NCBI GenBank assembly: GCA_013205335.1
Contig: JABMNB010000205.1
Span: 1 to 18,926 of the forward strand
DNA: 18,926 nt
Direction: 5' to 3'
From: Rhodospirillales bacterium
GTDB lineage: Bacteria; Pseudomonadota; Alphaproteobacteria; Reyranellales; Reyranellaceae
Position 1 is the first letter of the stretch. Each line of letters opens with the position of its first letter. The translations under genes and the position numbers were made by a program. Under the pieces are notes generated by a model. That model did no database searches and had not been told where the DNA came from. It saw nothing but the letters and a program-made list of their open reading frames with translations. Below, piece after piece: positions 15,967 to 18,926 of this stretch.

Positions 15967-17768
15967 GCGTGCTCCGCTTGTGTCATTTCCATGTAATACT
16001 TGCGCATGTCCCATGCGCCCGTCGGGCAGCGCTCGGCGCACAGCCCGCAATGCAGGCAGACATCCTCGTCCTTGACCATGACCCGCCGGGTCTTGAGGCC
16101 GTCGGCGACGTAGAGATCCTGCGTCGGGTTCATCGCCGGTGCCATCAGGCGCGTGCGAAGTTCTTTCTCCTCACCGTTCTCGGTGAAGGTGATGCAGTCC
16201 ATCGGGCAGATGTCGACGCAGGCATCGCATTCGATGCAGAGCTGGCCGGTGAACACCGTCTGGACGTCGCAGTTGAGGCAGCGCTGCGCTTCCTTGAAGG
16301 CGAGCTGCGGATCGAAGCCCAGCTCGACTTCGGTCATGATGTCCTTCAGCGCCTCGTGCTTGGGGCGATGCGGGACCTTGAGGCGATGGTCGATGGTGGG
16401 CGCGTTGTCGTAGCTCCACTCATGGATGCCCATCTTCTGGCTGGCGATGTTGACGCCGGGGGCGGGACGCTCCTCGGGGTTCTCGCCGATCAGCACCTTG
16501 TGGATGGAGATCGCAGCGTCATGGCCGTGCGCGGCGGCCCAGATGATGTTCTTCGGGCCGAACGCCGCGTCGCCGCCGAAGAACACCTTCGGGTGCGTGC
16601 TGGCGAAAGTCTTCTCGTTGAGCTGGGGCAGGCCCCACTTGTCGAACTCGATGCCGGCATCCTTCTCGATCCACGGGAAGGCGTTCTCCTGGCCGATGGC
16701 CACCAGCACGTCGTCGCATTCGTGGAACTCGTCGGGCTCGCCCGACGGCACCAGCGAGCGGCGGCCCTTGTCGTCGTACTTCGCGACCACCTTCTCGAAC
16801 AGCACGCCCTGGATCTTGCCGCCCTCGTGGCGGACTTCCTTGGGCACCAGCATGTTGAGGATGGGAATGTCCTCGCCGATCGCGTCTTCCTTCTCCCAGG
16901 GCGACGCCTTCATCTCGTCGAAGCCGGAACGGACGATCACCTTCACATCGTCGCCGCCGAGGCGGCGGGCGGTGCGACAGCAATCCATCGCCGTGTTGCC
17001 GCCGCCCAGCACGATCACGCGTTTGCCGACCTTGGTGACGTGCCCGAACGAGACGGAGGACAGCCAGTCGAGGCCGATATGGATGTTGGCGGCGGCTTCC
17101 TTGCGGCCGGGTACGTCGAGATCGCGGCCCCGGGGCGCGCCCGAGCCGACGAACACCGCGTCATAGCCTTCGGCCAGCACGGCCTTCAGCGAGTCGACGC
17201 GCTGGTGGCGGAATTCGATGTTGCCGATGCCGGTGATGTAGCCGACTTCCTCGTCAATCACCGACTCGGGCAGGCGGAAGTGCGGAATCTGCGTGCGGAT
17301 GAAGCCGCCGAGCTTGGGGTCCTGGTCGTAGATGACGATCTCGTAGCCCAGCACGGCGAGGTCGCGGGTCACCGTGAGCGAGGAAGGACCGCCGCCGATG
17401 CAGGCGATGCGCTTGCCGTTCTTCTCGGGCGCCTTGGGCATCTTGGCGTCGATGTCGTCGTCGTCCTTGTAGTCGGCGGCGACGCGCTTCAGGCGGCAGA
17501 TCGCGACCGGCTCCTTCTTGCCCTTCACCAGCGTCTCGTCTTCGACGCGGCTGCGCCGGCAGGCAGGTTCGCAGGGACGGTCGCAGGTCCGGCCCAGGAT
17601 TCCCGGGAAGACGTTGGATTTCCAGTTGATCATGTACGCATCGGAGTAGCGTCCGTGCGCGATCAGCCTGATGTATTCGGGGACGGGCGTATGTGCAGGA
17701 CAGGCCCATTGGCAATCGACGACTTTATGAAAGTAGTCGGGATTGGCGATATCAGTCGGCTTCAACAT
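15951..17768 (-). CDS. GltD/NfnB-like FAD/NAD(P)H oxidoreductase with C-terminal 2[4Fe-4S] ferredoxin domain
   Basis: 605 residues. The N-terminal Fe-S region has Cys19, Cys23, Cys62, Cys66 and Cys70 in the glutamate-synthase beta-subunit pattern (CQWACPAHTPVPEYI; FPGILGRTCDRPCEPAC). The FAD site is IGGGPSSLTVTRDLAVLG (124-141), the NAD(P)H site is VLGGGNTAMDCCRTARRLGG (253-272), and the second FAD contact is FFGGDAAFGPKNIIWAAAHG. The extra C-terminal part holds CLNC (497-500) and two ferredoxin motifs: CIECDACVDICP (511-522) and CLHCGLCAERCP (571-582). It should pass electrons between NAD(P)H and Fe-S clusters, here most likely as electron partner of the 2-oxoacid oxidoreductase encoded by the next two genes. 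ATG 17768 is chosen; GGAG lies three bases upstream. An upstream TTG at 17801 would add SRRSRRRLEF-type residues and is less likely. Confidence 0.9.
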   Translation of the reverse strand: MLKPTDIANPDYFHKVVDCQWACPAHTPVPEYIRLIAHGRYSDAYMINWKSNVFPGILGRTCDRPCEPACRRSRVEDETLVKGKKEPVAICRLKRVAADYKDDDDIDAKMPKAPEKNGKRIACIGGGPSSLTVTRDLAVLGYEIVIYDQDPKLGGFIRTQIPHFRLPESVIDEEVGYITGIGNIEFRHQRVDSLKAVLAEGYDAVFVGSGAPRGRDLDVPGRKEAAANIHIGLDWLSSVSFGHVTKVGKRVIVLGGGNTAMDCCRTARRLGGDDVKVIVRSGFDEMKASPWEKEDAIGEDIPILNMLVPKEVRHEGGKIQGVLFEKVVAKYDDKGRRSLVPSGEPDEFHECDDVLVAIGQENAFPWIEKDAGIEFDKWGLPQLNEKTFASTHPKVFFGGDAAFGPKNIIWAAAHGHDAAISIHKVLIGENPEERPAPGVNIASQKMGIHEWSYDNAPTIDHRLKVPHRPKHEALKDIMTEVELGFDPQLAFKEAQRCLNCDVQTVFTGQLCIECDACVDICPMDCITFTENGEEKELRTRLMAPAMNPTQDLYVADGLKTRRVMVKDEDVCLHCGLCAERCPTGAWDMRKYYMEMTQAEHACRKQ

Positions 17769-17970
17769 AAACTCCAGGCGGCGGCGGGAGCGGCGACTCA
17801 AGAACCGGTAAACGACGATTTAGATTACCCCAAACGGGGGGCGCATTGGGGGATTATTACCATCCAGCGTCAAGCATTCTTCTTTGCTAACCATTTGCGA
17901 CAGCGTGCAAAATCCCCTCACAGCACGCAGGGCTTTTGGCGGGCCGGCTGATCGGCGCCCGCGCTCAAAA
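17769..17970. other. Intergenic region upstream of the oxidoreductase operon
   Basis: About 200 bp, more AT-rich in its middle (17820-17910) than the surrounding genes, and expected to hold the operon promoter reading leftwards. On the minus strand TTGACG (about 17854-17859) could be a -35 element, but no good -10 sits 16-18 bases further on. A short CCCC-N4-GGGG dyad (17828-17839) and GCGTGC-N14-GCACGC (17903-17928) are present. No tRNA or repeat boundary is seen. Confidence 0.3.
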
Positions 17971-18156
17971 TCAGTCGGCCGGCAATTGCTTCAATGGATT
18001 GAGCATCGGTACGCTGAGAGGCGAAGAATGGCGTTCGTCCGCGGTCAGGACCGGGAGGCCATGCGTCGCTGCCGTGGCGGCTATGGTGATGTCTTCGAAG
18101 CCGGGGGCGCGGGCTCGGTTTGAAATCTGGCTCTTTCCGACATGGGCAGACTTCAT
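17971..18156 (-). pseudogene. VapC-like PIN-domain toxin remnant (C-terminal end only)
   Basis: 61 codons. The stretch PGFEDITIAATAATHGLPVL, then TADERHSSPLSVPMLNPLKQ, matches in style the last third of VapC PIN ribonucleases, where D-x-x-I/L-A-A-T-A-x-x-H-G-L and a late TxD/N...H and NP(W/L) are typical. The N-terminal two thirds with the first catalytic Asp and Glu are absent: only 31 bases separate it from the stop of the HipA-like fragment upstream. No antitoxin gene is seen. A functional nuclease is very unlikely. The assignment rests on motif shape alone. Confidence 0.5.
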
Positions 18157-18187
18157 CGGGAGCCGCAGGCTTGTCGGCGCTGCGGGC

Positions 18188-18835
18188 CTACCCGGACGCC
18201 AACGCCTCTTCGGAAGTCGCCTCCAATATATGCAATCTATCTGTTATAGCGGCGGATATGCTTTGGTGGATTTCACCGGCGAAGTCCGCGGGCATTTTTG
18301 CAACGGTCTCTTCGGATGCCTTGCCAGCCTGCTCCAGAAGCTCGCTCACGACCTGCCTCATGATCGTCTTGCCGAGGCCGGCCTCTTTGCCAGTCTCAAT
18401 GAAATGTCTTCCGACGATATTGAGGATTTCATATTTTCGGCTTTTGCCAACCGACATGGCCAGCTTGAATTTGTTCCGTGGTATCTGCTTCTGATCCAAG
18501 GCTGGCTGCGCCGATAACACGTCATAGAAGGGTGTGAGCCCGTACCTGCCCTCGGGTCGGAGGAAGATGCTGAAATTCTTTCCATGCCCGTCCGTTGCGC
18601 CAATCAGCCAGTTTATGATCTGTGCCTTGAAGAAGGCGGCTTGATCTTTCAGCGGCTCGTCAGCGCTTTGCAGCAGTTTGAGGCCGTCAACGATGCTGGG
18701 ACCACCGGTGTTCTGATATTTCTGGGCCGAAGGGATGCCTATGGCCTGACAGAAATCCTCCTGCGGAAGGCGCAACAGTTGCCCCCCGCTGCGCCGGAGC
18801 CGGTCGAAGTGCGGAATCCGGTGCAACGCGGACAC
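18188..18835 (-). pseudogene. HipA-like kinase, N-terminal half missing
   Basis: 215 codons from a GTG at 18835; the frame stays open to a TGA at 18917-18919. The recognisable HipA part starts at IPHFDRLRRSGGQLLRLPQE (residues 7-26; cf. the ERFDR...RLPQEDFCQALG segment of HipA) and continues with KYQNTGGPSIVDGLKLL, NWLIGATDGHGKNFSIFL and LTPFYDVLSAQP. The catalytic Asp82 and Asn87 and the metal-binding Asp105 are kept, but the ~200-residue N-terminal half with the ATP-gripping loop of HipA (about 430-440 residues in full) is missing. The codons upstream (18836-18916) do not resemble HipA in any frame. In an intact module the kinase phosphorylates GltX and pairs with HipB, and no HipB is seen. 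DNA here looks less G+C-rich than the core genes. It could be a recent truncation or part of a split gene beyond the window. Confidence 0.6.
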
Positions 18836-18926
18836 CGATTCCGGCGCAAGGCGGACAACAATCCGGTGATTGCGGACAGCGGTTGAAGGCGGCGTAGAAG
18901 GCGCTCCCGTCGACAGTCAATTCAGC

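Noticed and set aside
14218..15996. 592-codon plus-strand frame opposite the gamma-alpha subunit gene
   Set aside because: No recognisable domain; the minus strand has full family motifs and overlapping operon structure.
17850..17905. Sigma-70 type promoter for the oxidoreductase operon (TTGACG on the minus strand)
   Set aside because: No acceptable -10 hexamer at 16-18 bases; kept only as a mention in the intergenic entry.
15954..17951. 665-codon plus-strand frame opposite the flavoprotein gene
   Set aside because: Ala/Val/Asp/His-rich shadow translation; the minus strand shows Fe-S, FAD and NAD(P)H motifs.
17936..18517. 193-codon plus-strand frame across the toxin-remnant region
   Set aside because: No motif and no ribosome-binding site; it covers the reverse of the HipA- and VapC-like fragments, which are recognisable on the minus strand.
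1..18926. tRNA, rRNA, CRISPR array or complete insertion sequence
   Set aside because: No cloverleaf with T-loop consensus, no regularly spaced repeats, no transposase-like frame or terminal inverted repeats were found by reading.

Overview
The window reads as chromosomal DNA from a high-G+C alphaproteobacterium, probably Rhodospirillales/Reyranella-like or rhizobial-like. The grounds are the base composition, the gene families (a BacA/BclA-type exporter, a Tat-exported NMT1-like binding protein, a 2-oxoacid:acceptor oxidoreductase with its own flavoprotein) and tight GTG/ATG-overlapping operons. The lineage is inferred from gene content, not from a marker search. No rRNA, tRNA, CRISPR array or intact insertion sequence was seen.

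Layout. 1-1392: 3' part of a membrane hybrid sensor histidine kinase, cut by the window edge. 1420-3758: a two-gene efflux unit (HlyD/EmrA-type membrane fusion protein plus a FUSC-type inner-membrane protein, overlapping by GTGA). 3867-4766: an EamA/DMT exporter. 4767-5027: a regulatory region with a textbook sigma-54 (-24/-12) promoter, a possible upstream activator site and a leader rich in palindromes. 5028-9438: a nitrate/taurine/pyrimidine-type ABC importer (Tat-exported binding protein, permease, ATPase) followed by a 513-residue metal-dependent amidohydrolase. 9526-10818 (minus): rsmB, with a hairpin terminator between the convergent ends. 10902-12620: an SbmA/BacA-like transporter with a fused ATPase, divergent from rsmB. 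12831-17768 (minus): a four-gene overlapping operon encoding a GltD/NfnB-like FAD/Fe-S/NAD(P)H oxidoreductase, a gamma-alpha fused 2-oxoacid oxidoreductase subunit, its TPP-binding beta subunit and a small glycine-rich membrane protein. 17971-18835 (minus): fragments of two toxin-type genes (VapC-like PIN tail and a HipA-like kinase lacking its N-terminal half), which mark a degraded accessory stretch.

How the genes may work together. The sigma-54 promoter puts import of a small, probably nitrogen-bearing compound and its hydrolysis or deamination under an enhancer-binding activator, consistent with nitrogen scavenging. The compound cannot be named from sequence. The minus-strand operon looks like a self-contained complex moving electrons between a 2-oxoacid (+CoA) and NAD(P)H through on-board ferredoxin-like clusters. 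Its fourth gene, a small membrane protein, is the least explained part. These two operons are the parts of the window most worth following up.
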